A program made the translations under genes and the position numbers. A stretch of 64,000 nucleotides of DNA from Microbacterium sp. 4R-513 (GTDB taxonomy: Bacteria > Actinomycetota > Actinomycetes > Actinomycetales > Microbacteriaceae). The notes below the pieces were generated by a model. The model was given only the letters and a program-made list of their open reading frames with translations, did not search any database and was not told where the DNA came from. Numbering within the stretch: the stretch's first letter is position 1; every line of letters starts with the position of its first letter. The DNA lies in NCBI RefSeq assembly GCF_011046485.1, contig NZ_CP049256.1, positions 434,001 through 498,000 of the forward strand. The letters are read 5' to 3'. Positions 45,111-55,792 of this stretch are shown here, one piece after another.

Positions 45111-46053
45111 GCGTCAGCACCTCTTCCGGCTCGGGGTCGTGGGCGCCGATGAGCGCGGCGCCGAGCGCTGCGGCCGGTGATCCGGTCGGGAGGAGCTCGA
45201 CACGCTCGTCGAGGCGCAGGGAACGCATGAACGGGGATGCCTCGGCACTCGCGGCGAGTTCGGCCGAGACATCCGTCATGAGGCGATCGCCGAGAGCCGT
45301 GACACCGCCGCCGAGGACGACGACATCGACGTCCGCGGTCAGCACGAGGATTCGAACGGCCGCCGCCACGCCGCGCGCGAGGCCGACCCGCAGAGACTTC
45401 GCCTCGGGGTCGCCCGCATCGGCGGCGTCGAAGACGTCCCGGACCGGCAGCTGGCCGGGCCGCCCCCAGCGCTCGGCGATCGCTCCCCCGCCGGCGAGCG
45501 CTTCGATGCAGCCCCGCTGTCCGCACCGGCAGAGCGGGCCGTGCGGATCGACCGAGATGTGCCCCACTTCGCCCGCCGTGCCGCGGGCCCCGCGCCACAG
45601 CTCGCCGTCCGCGACGATGCCCGCCGCGATGCCGGTGCCGAGGTTGAGGTACGCCATCGAGCCGTGCCGGAGATCGAGGCCATGTGCGCTTCCGCGCAGC
45701 GCGTAGGCGCCGAAGGCAGCGGCCTTCACGTCGTTCTCGACGCGGACCGGCATCCCGACCATCGGAGCGACAGCCGCTGCCAGGTCGAGCTCCTCGACAC
45801 CCAGGTTCACGGCGTGCGAGACGCGGCCGGTTCCCGCTTCGATCTGGCCCGGGATGCCGATGCCCACCGATTCGATCTCTTCGAGGGCGATCGCGGCATC
45901 CGTCGCCACCGCGTGCACCGCCGCAACGGCGGTCCGCACGATCTCCTCGCCGCCCCAGCCCGTCGCGAGACGGACGCGCGCGGCGACCGCGCCGTCGGCG
46001 TCCACGACGACCGCGTCGGTCTTCGTGCCGCCCATGTCGAGTCCGACTCTCAT
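45103..46053 (-). CDS. ROK family sugar kinase, probable N-acetylglucosamine kinase
   Basis: This 316-residue kinase has the ROK phosphate-binding start GLDMGGTKTDAVVVD, the catalytic Asp in VENDVKAAAFGAY, and the zinc-binding HISVDPHGPLCRCGQRGCIEA. It would phosphorylate an unmodified sugar imported by the ABC system of the operon. Since nagB follows and nagA is coded nearby, GlcNAc is the best substrate; a glucokinase role cannot be excluded. Confidence 0.9.
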   Translation of the reverse strand: MRVGLDMGGTKTDAVVVDADGAVAARVRLATGWGGEEIVRTAVAAVHAVATDAAIALEEIESVGIGIPGQIEAGTGRVSHAVNLGVEELDLAAAVAPMVGMPVRVENDVKAAAFGAYALRGSAHGLDLRHGSMAYLNLGTGIAAGIVADGELWRGARGTAGEVGHISVDPHGPLCRCGQRGCIEALAGGGAIAERWGRPGQLPVRDVFDAADAGDPEAKSLRVGLARGVAAAVRILVLTADVDVVVLGGGVTALGDRLMTDVSAELAASAEASPFMRSLRLDERVELLPTGSPAAALGAALIGAHDPEPEEVLTHG

Positions 46054-46096
46054 CGGCCGTCCTCCCGTCGGGAGGCGGCTGCTCTGCCCGCGCGCA

Positions 46097-47008
46097 TCAG
46101 CCCTTGACCGCCCCTGCGACGAGGCCGCCCGTCATCCGGTTCTGTACGAAGAGGAAGAACACCACGACCGGAATCGCGACGAGGGTGGAAGCCGCCATCA
46201 GCTCCGCCCAGTTGATGCCTCCGTTGGGGTCGAGGAACGTCCGCAGCCAGACCGGAAGGGTCATGGCCTCGGGACGCGGGTTGAGGACGAGCGCGAAGAC
46301 GAACTCGTTCCACGCCTGGATGAACCCGAAGATGCCGGTCGCCACCAGACCCGGCGCGAGGAGCGGGAACGTGATGCGCCAGAACGCGCCGGAGCGGCTG
46401 AGTCCGTCGATCATCGCCGCCTCCTCGAGCTCGGCGGGCACGCCGTTGACGAAGCCGCGCAGCGTCCAGATCGTGAAGGGAAGGACCGTGGCGATGTAGA
46501 CGGCCGAGAGGCCGAGCACCGAGTTGAGCAGATGCCAGCCGTCGATGAGGCGGAAGATCGAGATGATCATGGCCTCGGCGGGGATCATCTGCACGATGAG
46601 GATGGCCACGATGAAGGTCACGCGGCTGCGGAACCGGAAGCGCGTCACGGCGAGCGCGGCGCAGAAGGCGAAGAGGAGCGCGACGACGACCGTGATCGCG
46701 CTCACCATCACCGAGTTGGCCAGAGCGGGGCCGAACGGCGCACGGGTGTGGCCGAGGATGACGTTCGAGTAGTTCTGGATGGTGAAGTTGTCGGGCCAGA
46801 AGTGCAGCTCGGAGCCGCGGATCTGGGCGTTGGGCTGGAAGGACGTGTTGAGCATCCAGTAGACCGGGAACACTGACGCGACGAACACCACGATCGCGGC
46901 GATGCCGGCCAGGATCGAGCCGATGCGGGGTCGGCGGCGGCGAGCGGACGGCGGGGGCGCCGTGCTCGGGGACGGGGCAACGGGGGCCGGGGCGGTGACG
47001 GCGGTCAC
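46097..47008 (-). CDS. Sugar ABC transporter permease, MalG type
   Basis: This 303-residue permease has a Pro/Arg-rich cytosolic N-terminus and six predicted helices. The EAA loop is in VPAELEEAAMIDGLSRSGAFWRITFP, and WNEFVFALVL is near the end. It pairs with the MalF-type permease upstream to form the channel. The GTG at 47008 overlaps that gene by GTGA. The matching ATPase is not in the window; a shared MsiK-type ATPase elsewhere is usual in actinobacteria. Confidence 0.93.
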   Translation of the reverse strand: MTAVTAPAPVAPSPSTAPPPSARRRRPRIGSILAGIAAIVVFVASVFPVYWMLNTSFQPNAQIRGSELHFWPDNFTIQNYSNVILGHTRAPFGPALANSVMVSAITVVVALLFAFCAALAVTRFRFRSRVTFIVAILIVQMIPAEAMIISIFRLIDGWHLLNSVLGLSAVYIATVLPFTIWTLRGFVNGVPAELEEAAMIDGLSRSGAFWRITFPLLAPGLVATGIFGFIQAWNEFVFALVLNPRPEAMTLPVWLRTFLDPNGGINWAELMAASTLVAIPVVVFFLFVQNRMTGGLVAGAVKG

Positions 47009-47997
47009 AGCGTCTCCTCCTTCGCACTCTGGCGGACGTAGAAGATCGAGGCGATCGAGAGCATCAGGACGATCAGCACCGAGACGGCGCCGCCGACCCC
47101 GAAGTCGCCGGAGCCCAGCGATACGCGGTAGATGTACACGCCGAGCGTGTTGGTCTGCTCGGCGAGGCCGCCGATCGACTGCAGGGCGTAGATCTGGGTG
47201 AAGACGCGCAGATCCCAGATGATCTGGAGGATCAGGACGATCACGAGGATCGACTTGATGTAGGGCACCACCACGAGGAAGAACCGCTTGGCGGCGCCTG
47301 CTCCATCGAGCTGCGCGGCCTCGAGGACCTCGTCCGGCACCTGGGTGAGACCGGCGTAGACGGTGAACGCGACGAACGGCACGGCGCCCCACACGATGAT
47401 GACCGCGGCGACGAAGAAGAAGCTGAGCGGCTCGATGAGCCAGGAGTGGCCCTCGAAGTCGAGCCCGAACCAGTTCGTCAGGACGTGGTTGAGCACGCCG
47501 TACTGCGTGTCGAAGATCCAGCCCCACACGATCGTGGCGGACAGGGGCGGCATCGCCCAGGCGAGCAGCAGACCCACGGACACGAGGGTGCGGAGGAAGG
47601 CGCCGAGGCGGTTCAGGAGGAGGGCAACGAGGACGCCGAGGACCATCGTCGCGACGACGCACACGAAGGCGAAGCCGACCGACCGCCCGAGCACGCCCCA
47701 GAACTCCGGGTCGGTCAGGATCGAGATGTAGTTGTCGAACCAGACGAACTCGGGCGGGGCGCCGAACACCTGCGCGCGCCCGTACTTCTGGAATGACATG
47801 ATGAGCAGCTGCAGCAGCGGCCAGCCGGTGATCGCGACGAGGGCGATGAGGGCCGGGATCAGCAGGGCGTACGGCGTGAGACCGCCCGCCTGCATGAAGC
47901 GGCGGCGTGCGGGCGGCCGCTCCGGCGGCGCCGTCAGGTGGCCTTCGCCATCGACCGGCAGCACCGCGGGGGTGAGCCTGCTGGACGCGGTGGACAT
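47005..47997 (-). CDS. Sugar ABC transporter permease, MalF type
   Basis: This 330-residue membrane protein has a long charged N-terminus, then helices starting LTPYALLIPALIALVAITGWPLL. The EAA loop appears as VPDEVLEAAQLDGAGAAKRFFLVVVPYI. It is the first permease of the importer, downstream of the binding-protein gene and separated from it by a strong hairpin (48028-48064) that may lower permease expression relative to the binding protein. Confidence 0.93.
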   Translation of the reverse strand: MSTASSRLTPAVLPVDGEGHLTAPPERPPARRRFMQAGGLTPYALLIPALIALVAITGWPLLQLLIMSFQKYGRAQVFGAPPEFVWFDNYISILTDPEFWGVLGRSVGFAFVCVVATMVLGVLVALLLNRLGAFLRTLVSVGLLLAWAMPPLSATIVWGWIFDTQYGVLNHVLTNWFGLDFEGHSWLIEPLSFFFVAAVIIVWGAVPFVAFTVYAGLTQVPDEVLEAAQLDGAGAAKRFFLVVVPYIKSILVIVLILQIIWDLRVFTQIYALQSIGGLAEQTNTLGVYIYRVSLGSGDFGVGGAVSVLIVLMLSIASIFYVRQSAKEETL

Positions 47998-48027
47998 GGG
48001 AACTCCTGGGGGAAGCTAAGCATGGGA

Positions 48028-48064
48028 CCGGGCCGGCGGCGAGTGTTTCACGCCGCCGGCCCGG
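48028..48064 (-). promoter_or_regulatory. 14-bp perfect stem between binding-protein and permease genes
   Basis: CCGGGCCGGCGGCG (48028-48041) is exactly complementary to CGCCGCCGGCCCGG (48051-48064), with a nine-base loop. Such stems in binding-protein-dependent operons commonly protect the upstream mRNA and reduce read-through, giving excess binding protein. Confidence 0.8.
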
Positions 48065-48130
48065 GTCGACGCACGAGGCGTCGAGGATGCGCCCGAGGGC
48101 GCAGGGAAGAGGGGCGAGCCCCTCCCCGGG

Positions 48131-49375
48131 TCAGCCGTTGAGGATGTCCTCGATCTTCTGGTCGACCTCTTCGGCGAGCGACTGCACGTCGCCGCCCTGA
48201 GCGATCTTGACGAAGAAGTCCTCGAGCACGCGCGAGGCCTCCACCTGCGCCCAGTTGGGCGACGCGGGCGTCAGCTTCGCGTTCGCGGCGGCCTCGGTGA
48301 AGGCCTTCGCCTCAGGGGTGTCGCCGAGCGTCGAGGCAAGCGACTTCTTGGCCGGGATGAGGCCGTTCTCGCCGTAGATCTTCTGGAACTCATCGCTCTC
48401 GATGATCTCGAGCGCCTTCTTGGCGAGCTCGGGGTTGGCCGACTTCGCCGAGATGCCGATGTTCGAGCCGCCGGCGAAGACCTGCGCCGCGCCGCCCTTC
48501 ATGCCGGGCAGGGCGTAGACGAACGGAGCGTCCGGGTGCGGGTCGGTCTCGCACTTGCTGGCCAGGCCCAGTGCCCAGTTGGGGGCCGAGAACTGAGCGG
48601 CGGCACCCTCGCAGTACGGGGTCCACGGCTCGGCGTTGTCGCCGTCCTTCGGCGCGAGCGAGGCCGTCGTCATGAGGTCCTGAACCTGCTTGAGGCCCTT
48701 GACCGACTCGGGCGAGCTCAGCTGAGCGTCCCACTTGTCACCGTCCTGGACGGCGATCTCGCCGCCGTTCTCCCAGATGAAGGGAAGGGCGTTGTACCAG
48801 TCCTGACCGGCGAAGTAGATGCCCGACTTGCCGGGGTTGGCGGCGGCGAGCTCCTTGGCCTTGGCGATGTAGTCGTCGAGGCTCGCGGGAGCCTCGGTGA
48901 CGAGGGCCGGGTCCGCGAAGACGACGCGGGCGCCCGAGTACAGCGGGGCGGCATAGAACTTGCCGTCGTACGAGCCGGCCTCGACGAAGCCCGGCAGCAG
49001 GTCGTCGCCGCCGAGGTCCTCGTAGATGTCGGAGATGTCGAGCAGCGCGCCGACCGACGTGAAGGCCGGGGCCTGCGTGTTGCCGAACTCGACGAGGTCG
49101 GGGCTGTCCGAGCTGGAGAGGCTCGTCGTCAGCTTGTCGACGAGACCGTCCCAGGTCTGCTCCTCGATCGTGAGGGTCGAACCGGGGTTCTCCTCCTCGA
49201 ACGTCGTCTTCAGGTAGTCGCGTGCGTCCTGAGGCGTGTCGGCGCCGACAAGCCAGACGCGGATCTCTTCGCCCTCCGCGTTGCCCGTGGAGCCTGCATT
49301 GCCTCCCGTGGAGCAGCCGGCGAGGACGAGCGCCGAGGCGCCGAGCAGTGCGAGTGCTCCGAGCGTCTTCTTCAT
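48131..49375 (-). CDS. Sugar ABC transporter substrate-binding lipoprotein
   Basis: This 414-residue family 1 solute-binding protein has the lipobox LVLAGC, with acylated Cys21, and the pattern EIRVWLVGADTPQDARDYL, LTIEEQTWDGLVDKLTTSL, PDLVEFGNTQAPAFTSVGALLDI. It captures an oligosaccharide or sugar at the cell surface. Its operon with a ROK kinase and nagB points to GlcNAc or chitooligosaccharide. ATG 49375 is preceded by AAGGAAGACACC on the coding strand. Confidence 0.93.
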   Translation of the reverse strand: MKKTLGALALLGASALVLAGCSTGGNAGSTGNAEGEEIRVWLVGADTPQDARDYLKTTFEEENPGSTLTIEEQTWDGLVDKLTTSLSSSDSPDLVEFGNTQAPAFTSVGALLDISDIYEDLGGDDLLPGFVEAGSYDGKFYAAPLYSGARVVFADPALVTEAPASLDDYIAKAKELAAANPGKSGIYFAGQDWYNALPFIWENGGEIAVQDGDKWDAQLSSPESVKGLKQVQDLMTTASLAPKDGDNAEPWTPYCEGAAAQFSAPNWALGLASKCETDPHPDAPFVYALPGMKGGAAQVFAGGSNIGISAKSANPELAKKALEIIESDEFQKIYGENGLIPAKKSLASTLGDTPEAKAFTEAAANAKLTPASPNWAQVEASRVLEDFFVKIAQGGDVQSLAEEVDQKIEDILNG

Positions 49376-49480
49376 GGTGTCTTCCTTTGTGTTTTTCTCT
49401 TGGTGTGAGGAGGGGCCGGGCGGCCCATCCGGGGGGAAGTTCGGGTGTCCGGGATGCCCCGGGAGCACGGTCGGGCTGTG

Positions 49481-50683
49481 CTACGACACCCCCAGTTGTC
49501 CCGACAGGACCATGACGGCGGCGCCGCGCAGGACGATGTCCTGGCCTTGCTCCGTCATCCGCACGCGAACGCCGTCGTGGAACTCGGCGAGCGTCCGTGC
49601 GCGGAGGGTCTCGACGGTCGCTTGCGCGAGAGGCCCGTCGAGAAGTTCGGTGGGGCCGGAGAGCACGATCTCCGAAACGTCGAGCACGCCCACGACGGGC
49701 GCGAGCGCGATGCCCAGGCGCTCCCCCGCGTCGCGGAGGATGCCTTCGCGGGCGGCGTCGTCGGATGCCTCGGCGAGCCGCGCGGTGAGCGGCGGCACTG
49801 CCAGCCAGGCCTCGAGGCATCCCACCTTGCCGCACACGCAGACCGGGCCGCCATCGGTCCCGACGGTGACGTGGCCGATCTCCCCCGCGGCGAAGTGCGC
49901 ACCGCGCATGGGCTGACCCGACGCGAGGAGGCCGGAGCCGACACCTCGGCCGACCTTCACGAGGAGCACGTCGTCGCCCGCTCCGCCGAATGTGTACTCG
50001 GCGAGCACAGCGGCGTTGGCGTCGTTCGCGACGAGGACCGGGAGGTCGAGGGCCCCGCGCAGCGCCGTCTCGAGGTCGAACCCGGCCCAGCGGAAGTTCG
50101 GGGCGGTGAGGATCACGCCCTGATCGTCGACGACACCGGGAGTGCCGACGCCGATCCCGAGCACGGGAGCGTGCGATTCGGCGACCAGGTCGCGCGCGAG
50201 GGCGACGACCGTCGCGACGACGTCTCCGTCGATCGGCGGCACGGGCACCTGGCGGCGGGCCACGATGTCACCGTCGAGCTTGAGCACCGCGCCGATGAAC
50301 TCGTCGCTCCCCGAAAGGTCGATCCCGACGATCCGGTGGCCGTCACGGTCGAGGTCGACGAGCATGGCCGGCTTGCCGGGACCGGATGCCTCGCGCACGC
50401 CCTTCTCGGCGACGAAGCCGTCCGCGATCAGCTCACCGACGAGATCGGAGATGGTGACCCGCGTGAGGCCCGTCTCGCGCGACAGGTCGGCGCGGCTCAT
50501 CGCGCCCTGGTGGAACAGCGTCTGCATGACGAGCGACCGATTGTGGCCGCGGGCGTGCTCGGGGAGCACCTTGCCGCCCTGGCGGAGCGCGCGCCCTGGG
50601 CCGAACGTGCGGCCGGCGGCTCCGTTGGCAGCGTGCGGCGGCTCGAGAGTGGAAGAGCCGCGCTGCACTTCCGATGCAGACAT
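49481..50683 (-). CDS. ROK family transcriptional regulator (NagC/XylR-like)
   Basis: This 400-residue repressor has a winged helix at about residues 42-105 (EHARGHNRSLVMQTLFHQGAM then RADLSRETGLTRVTISDL) and a ROK sugar-binding domain with GIDLSGSDEF, NDANAAVLAEYTFGG, and the zinc-site CVCGKVGCLEAW. It heads the sugar operon and sits 105 bases before the binding-protein gene. A palindrome overlaps its start codon, and a related one touches the hexosaminidase start, which suggests one regulon. The ATG at 50683 is within the palindrome with no ribosome binding site, so the transcript may be leaderless. Confidence 0.92.
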   Translation of the reverse strand: MSASEVQRGSSTLEPPHAANGAAGRTFGPGRALRQGGKVLPEHARGHNRSLVMQTLFHQGAMSRADLSRETGLTRVTISDLVGELIADGFVAEKGVREASGPGKPAMLVDLDRDGHRIVGIDLSGSDEFIGAVLKLDGDIVARRQVPVPPIDGDVVATVVALARDLVAESHAPVLGIGVGTPGVVDDQGVILTAPNFRWAGFDLETALRGALDLPVLVANDANAAVLAEYTFGGAGDDVLLVKVGRGVGSGLLASGQPMRGAHFAAGEIGHVTVGTDGGPVCVCGKVGCLEAWLAVPPLTARLAEASDDAAREGILRDAGERLGIALAPVVGVLDVSEIVLSGPTELLDGPLAQATVETLRARTLAEFHDGVRVRMTEQGQDIVLRGAAVMVLSGQLGVS

Positions 50684-50712
50684 GTTTGTTAGTAGACCTT
50701 ACGAACAAACAA
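50683..50712 (-). promoter_or_regulatory. Operator overlapping the ROK regulator start
   Basis: The left arm TGTTTGTTAGTA and right arm TTACGAACAAACA are inverted repeats that match at 11 of 12 positions. This is the TTTGTTA style of site used by ROK repressors. Its overlap with the start codon suggests autorepression of the whole sugar operon. Confidence 0.75.
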
Positions 50713-50828
50713 TCCGCAAGTGATCGGAGGGGTTTGAACGGCGGCTTTACAAACTTGTTACATTCCGCTTCGATCACTCCCTCTTAAGAGGTTGGATGCC
50801 GTCGCCTAGGCTGAGCGGCGGAGGAATC

Positions 50829-51296
50829 ATGAACCGCCGCATCGCCATCGTCTCCCTGTCCGCCGCCGTGCTGCTCGGGCTCGCCGGCTGCACGCTGCCA
50901 TCCACCAACGGCGCGGCGACTTCGTCGGAGCCGTCCTCCACCGCAAGCACGACGAGCTCCGCCGACGGCCAATCCGTCGAGGACGCCTGCGCCCTGATCC
51001 AGGACACGATCGCCGAGGCGACGGACGAGTTCGGCAAGGCCGCGACGGAAGACCCCGCACAGGTCGTGGAGGCCATGAAATCGGCCGCCGACAAGCTGAC
51101 GGACGCGGCATCCCAGGTCACGAACGAAGATGTCGCAGCGCTGCTGCCCGACCTGCAGGAGATGTTCGCGAAGACAGCGGAGACCATGCAGGGGATCGTC
51201 GACGGCGATGTGTCGAAGCTCGAAGACCTCACCTCGCTGGGCGATGAGTTCCAGGACACGAGCCAGCGATTCCAGGAACTCTGCGCGCCAGAATGA
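50829..51296 (+). CDS. Small lipoprotein of unknown function
   Basis: This 155-residue protein has a signal peptide with lipobox LLGLAGC and acylated Cys21. A Ser/Thr-rich linker follows, then an acidic helical domain of about 100 residues with two Cys (DACALIQ and ELCAPE) that may form a disulphide. I know of no named family. Start ATG 50829 has GGAGGAATC upstream. It stands alone between the divergent ROK regulator and the L,D-transpeptidase. Confidence 0.82.
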   Translation: MNRRIAIVSLSAAVLLGLAGCTLPSTNGAATSSEPSSTASTTSSADGQSVEDACALIQDTIAEATDEFGKAATEDPAQVVEAMKSAADKLTDAASQVTNEDVAALLPDLQEMFAKTAETMQGIVDGDVSKLEDLTSLGDEFQDTSQRFQELCAPE

Positions 51297-51392
51297 CCTC
51301 GCGCGGTCCACTGTGATAGGACCGTTGCCCTTTTGGAATACGTCATCCCGTAGCATGTAATGGCATGTTCGGGAGCCGGGGGGTTTGAAGGC

Positions 51393-52895
51393 ATGACCGA
51401 TCTGGCTACGAGGCCTGACGCCAACGACTCGTCACCTGACGACGGGACGGCGATCATCGACGACGTCACGACGCAGTCCGACGACTCCGGCGAGACGCCG
51501 CCGACGACGTATGAGTGGGCTCCGACAGAGCCCGCGCCGAAGAAGCGCCACCTGGGGCTGTGGATCGGGATCCCGGTCGCCGCAGTGGCCATCGGCGTGG
51601 GCGTCACGTCTCTCTTCCTCATCGCGCCGGGCACCTCGATCGCCGGCGTACCGGTCGGGGGCCTGACCCCGGGCGCCGCGGCCGAAGCCGTTCAGCAGCA
51701 GCTCGCGACGACGACCATCGTGCTCACCGGACCCGGCGGCGACGCCGAGGTGACGGCAGCCGAGCTCGGCGCGACGATCGACGCCAAGGCGCTCGCCGAC
51801 GAGGCGTTCGCCCAGCACCCGGCCTGGAACCCGACGACGTGGAACGCGACGCCGGCCGAGGTCGAGGTGACGCTCGACCCCGCGACCGCGACCGAGGCCC
51901 TGCGCGCCGCCGTGCCGTCGATGTACGTCGACCCGACGGATGCGACGATCGGCTTCGATCCCGCGAGCGCGACCTACGTCGTGACCCCGGCCGTCGACGG
52001 CCAGGGCATCGACGTCGCGTCCGTCGAGGGTGCGCTGACGGATGCCTTCGCCTCCGGCGACACGAACATCGACCTCGCCGCCGCCACCGCGCCGGTCCCG
52101 GCCGAGGGCACGACCGCGGTCGCCGAGGCCACCGCGGGACAGCTCAACGGCATGCTCGACAGCGCCGGGTTCTATGTCGGCGACGAGCGCACGGTTCCGA
52201 TCGACCGGGCGACGTTCGCCTCCTGGCTCACGGTGACGCCCGCCGATCGCGGGACCTTCACGATCAGCGCCGACCCGAACGCCATCCAGCCGACCGTCGA
52301 CGGTCTCGCCGCCGCCGTGAACCGCGCACCCGTCGACTCCACGACGATCGTCAATGCGGCGGGCCGGGTGCTGAGCACGCCGACTGCCGGCGCCGTGGGC
52401 CGCGAGCTCGGTGCGACCGACGGCATCGCGAAGGCCTTCGCCGACCAGATCGGAGCCGGCAACGCCGTGTACGCGCTCCCGGTCACCGAGGTGCCGTTCC
52501 ACACGACGAGCCTCGCCCGCATGCTCGAGGTCGACCTCAGCGAGCAGCGCCTCTACGTCAAGGAGAACGGCAACGTCGTCGACTCCTGGCTGATCTCGAG
52601 CGGCGCGAACAACACCCCGACCTACACGGGCCACTACAACATCGGCTACAAGGCCACCGTTCAGACGATGAACGGTTACAACCGCGACGCCGCCGGCAAC
52701 ATCACGGGCACGTACTCGACGCCCAACGTGAAGTGGCCGATGTACTTCAACGGCGGCCAGGCCTTCCACGGCGTGTACTGGCACAACAACTACGGCCACA
52801 CGATGAGCCACGGCTGCGTCGGCATGCCGGAGTGGCGCGCGCAGTGGATCTACAACTGGGCGCCGAGCGGCACCGACGTCTGGATCCACAACTGA
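51393..52895 (+). CDS. L,D-transpeptidase with peptidoglycan-binding-like repeats
   Basis: This 500-residue, membrane-anchored enzyme has a cytosolic N-terminus, a helix near residues 52-75 (LGLWIGIPVAAVAIGVGVTS), extracytosolic domains of the YkuD-associated type (repeats around residues 80-370) and a C-terminal YkuD catalytic domain. There EVDLSEQRLYVKENG begins the fold and HGVYWHNNYGHTMSHGCVGM holds the catalytic Cys475. It crosslinks peptidoglycan peptides 3-3 or attaches proteins. ATG 51393 is preferred over an ATG eleven codons upstream because of the GGAGCCGGGGGG leader. A bidirectional terminator follows. Confidence 0.9.
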   Translation: MTDLATRPDANDSSPDDGTAIIDDVTTQSDDSGETPPTTYEWAPTEPAPKKRHLGLWIGIPVAAVAIGVGVTSLFLIAPGTSIAGVPVGGLTPGAAAEAVQQQLATTTIVLTGPGGDAEVTAAELGATIDAKALADEAFAQHPAWNPTTWNATPAEVEVTLDPATATEALRAAVPSMYVDPTDATIGFDPASATYVVTPAVDGQGIDVASVEGALTDAFASGDTNIDLAAATAPVPAEGTTAVAEATAGQLNGMLDSAGFYVGDERTVPIDRATFASWLTVTPADRGTFTISADPNAIQPTVDGLAAAVNRAPVDSTTIVNAAGRVLSTPTAGAVGRELGATDGIAKAFADQIGAGNAVYALPVTEVPFHTTSLARMLEVDLSEQRLYVKENGNVVDSWLISSGANNTPTYTGHYNIGYKATVQTMNGYNRDAAGNITGTYSTPNVKWPMYFNGGQAFHGVYWHNNYGHTMSHGCVGMPEWRAQWIYNWAPSGTDVWIHN

Positions 52896-52916
52896 TCTGA
52901 CGGATCGCCGGCGAAC

Positions 52917-52952
52917 GAAGAAGAGCGGATGCCGAGGCATCCGCTCTTCTTC
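52917..52952. terminator. Strong bidirectional terminator
   Basis: GAAGAAGAGCGGATGCC (52917-52933) pairs perfectly over 17 bp with 52936-52952, ending in CTCTTCTTC. It lies between the convergent L,D-transpeptidase and icd genes. It contains an inverted pair of the GGATGCC heptamer. Confidence 0.92.
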
Positions 52953-52964
52953 TGTCTCAGCTGA

Positions 52965-55184
<2,220 letters not shown>

Positions 55185-55237
55185 CTGAGTCGTCTCCGTT
55201 CGGGTCGCCGTCCCAGCCTATCGCAAGGAGCCAAAGT

Positions 55238-55253
55238 ATCTTGACGTCGAGAT
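55238..55253. promoter_or_regulatory. ATCTTGACGTCGAGAT operator upstream of icd
   Basis: A 16-base palindrome matching at all but one base pair. As I recall, MarR-family TamR of Streptomyces, which senses trans-aconitate, citrate and related acids and controls aconitase, malate synthase and isocitrate dehydrogenase, binds a very similar sequence. The position upstream of icd fits. It also lies in the divergent GNAT promoter region. Confidence 0.65.
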
Positions 55254-55316
55254 ATCTCCTGGTCACACGGAGACTCGGGCATGCCGGATCGGCGTCTTCC
55301 CGCTAGCCTGTGCGTT

Positions 55317-55769
55317 ATGGGCGACCTGCGACTTGTGGAACTGTCGGCGAGCACGATCGTGGCGGTCAACAATCTGTCCCTCAAGCCGGGGCAGGAGCAG
55401 TTCCTCGCTCCGATCTCGTACGCGGTCGCGGGCGCGGTCTCGAATCCGGCGACGGCATGGCAGCGCGTCGTGCTCGACGGCGATGAGGTCGTCGGCTTCG
55501 TCAGCGCGAACTTCGACGACGAGGCCCCCGAGGAGCACTTCAAGTCGGTGCTGTGGCGCATCAACGTCGACGCCGACGATCAGGGCCGCGGCGTCGGCCG
55601 CTTCGCCGTCGAGAAGCTCCTCGAAGAGGCGCGCAAGCGCGGCAAGGATCACGTCGACGTCATCTACGAGGCGGGCGAGGGCGGCCCCGAGGCATTCTTC
55701 CAGCGCGTGGGATTCACGCCGGTCGGCGAGACCGAGTACGGCGAGGTCATCGCGGAGCTCCGCTTCTAG
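55317..55769 (+). CDS. GNAT family N-acetyltransferase
   Basis: This 150-residue acetyltransferase has the acetyl-CoA motif A as INVDADDQGRGVGRFAVEKLL, with the pyrophosphate loop QGRGVG. The strand TAWQRVVLDGDEVVGFVSANF precedes it, and EAFFQRVGFTPVG ends the fold. The substrate is unknown; polyamine-like acetyltransferases share this form. ATG 55317 gives MGDLRLVEL at the start. It is divergent from icd. Confidence 0.88.
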   Translation: MGDLRLVELSASTIVAVNNLSLKPGQEQFLAPISYAVAGAVSNPATAWQRVVLDGDEVVGFVSANFDDEAPEEHFKSVLWRINVDADDQGRGVGRFAVEKLLEEARKRGKDHVDVIYEAGEGGPEAFFQRVGFTPVGETEYGEVIAELRF

Positions 55770-55792
55770 GCCTTCATCCCGCCCCCGTGGCG

